Below are positions 63,768 to 64,000 of a DNA stretch of 64,000 bases, one piece after another. Within the stretch, counting starts at the first letter, position 1, and each line of letters opens with the position of its first letter. The stretch covers positions 6,758,001 to 6,822,000 of the forward strand of contig CAVRXH010000006.1 of assembly GCA_963725175.1 (NCBI GenBank), read 5' to 3'. This stretch comes from DASUBV01 sp963725175 (lineage in GTDB: Bacteria; Actinomycetota; Actinomycetes; Streptosporangiales; Streptosporangiaceae). Under the pieces are notes generated by a model. The model made no database searches. It saw nothing but the letters and a program-made list of their open reading frames with translations, and was not told the DNA's origin. The position numbers and the translations under genes are program-made.

Positions 63768-64000
63768 CCGGCCCCGCGCTCGCCGACGTGCTGCCGCTCT
63801 CGCCGGCCCAGGAGGGCCTGCTTTACCACGCCGAGCTCGACGACGGCGGGCCCGACCTGTACGTGGTGCAGTCGCGGTTCCGCGTCGACAGCCAGGCGGA
63901 CGCCGCGGCGCTGCGCCGGGCGGTGGACGGGCTGCTGGCCCGCCACCAGAACCTGCGCGCCTGCTTCCGGCACCGCGGCCTTGACCGGCCGGTGCAGGTG
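63764..64000 (+). CDS. NRPS (start of C domain), 3' truncated by window edge
   Basis: 79 residues are visible, starting in an ATGA overlap with the preceding synthetase. LPLSPAQEGLLYHAE is the C1 motif of condensation domains and RHQNLRACF the following helix. As it follows an epimerization domain, it is expected to be a D-L (DCL) type condensation domain. Further modules and the release domain must lie beyond the window. Confidence 0.9.
   Translation, partial: MTGPALADVLPLSPAQEGLLYHAELDDGGPDLYVVQSRFRVDSQADAAALRRAVDGLLARHQNLRACFRHRGLDRPVQV

Noticed and set aside
20665..64000. StrR-like protein as the activator of the NRPS cluster
   Set aside because: More than 30 kb apart with unrelated genes between. 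I noticed no GTTC-N21-GAAC site near the NRPS genes, though I did not scan every base for it.
1..64000. tRNA, rRNA, insertion sequences and integrated phage
   Set aside because: I saw no cloverleaf-like tRNA sequence, rRNA core motif, transposase or integrase. Small RNAs cannot be excluded by reading alone.

Overview
The window is about 64 kb of very GC-rich DNA (roughly 70%) from a filamentous-type actinobacterium. The signs are GTG starts, ATGA/GTGA stop-start overlaps, SARP (AfsR-like) regulators fused to NB-ARC and TPR domains, a StrR-like regulator, a DUF222-HNH protein, secreted repeat proteins and a non-ribosomal peptide synthetase (NRPS) cluster running off the right edge. I cannot name the genus from the sequence alone.

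Layout. (1) 1-7.9 kb is a signalling operon on the + strand: HEAT-like repeat protein, SPFH-like/vWA protein, PP2C-like phosphatase, membrane kinase, TerY-type vWA protein, second membrane kinase. It is a variant of the TerY-P (vWA + PP2C + kinase) triad. (2) 7.9-10.9 kb holds a frameshifted DegT-family gene whose PLP lysine is replaced, an HTH/nucleotide-cyclase-like protein, a possible aminoglycoside-phosphotransferase remnant and a small secreted protein. (3) 10.9-20.5 kb has two large SARP-NB-ARC-TPR regulators, two secreted propeller-like repeat proteins and a Doc toxin with a small antitoxin. (4) 20.7-26.4 kb has a StrR/ParB-like regulator followed by two duplicated two-gene cassettes. 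Each cassette encodes a secreted propeller fused to a putative cell-wall hydrolase plus a small exported partner, and each is preceded by an inverted repeat with the spacing of StrR operators.

(5) 26.5-31.9 kb carries a frameshifted flavin amine oxidase, a cupin, an ABC-2 exporter operon with an XRE regulator and an alpha/beta hydrolase. (6) 31.9-39.1 kb is a divergent locus of two ADP-ribosylglycohydrolase-family enzymes, a LacI repressor and a sugar ABC importer. (7) 39.1-46.8 kb has a MntP-like exporter, a CoA transferase, a Nudix hydrolase, a DUF222-HNH protein, a CitE-like lyase and a TrmB-like regulator. (8) 47.0-52.7 kb has a large secreted subtilase-like protein and a secreted lipase, convergent on a 21-bp-stem terminator. 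(9) 52.8-64 kb is an NRPS cluster: exporter, MbtH-like protein, A-T-C-T synthetase, luciferase-like monooxygenase, C-A-T-E synthetase and the start of a third synthetase.

Six well-conserved reading frames, and probably a seventh (the HNH gene), are each broken by one single-base indel in a GC-rich run. Three of the breaks are consistent with loss of one base from CCCGGG. The cluster suggests systematic consensus errors rather than true decay, so genes listed as pseudogenes for this reason may be intact in the organism.

No rRNA, tRNA, CRISPR array, insertion sequence or replication origin was recognised. No gene-free stretch exceeds about 300 bases; the longest (10314-10601, 34183-34440, 23981-24252) hold the remnant, operators and hairpins listed below.
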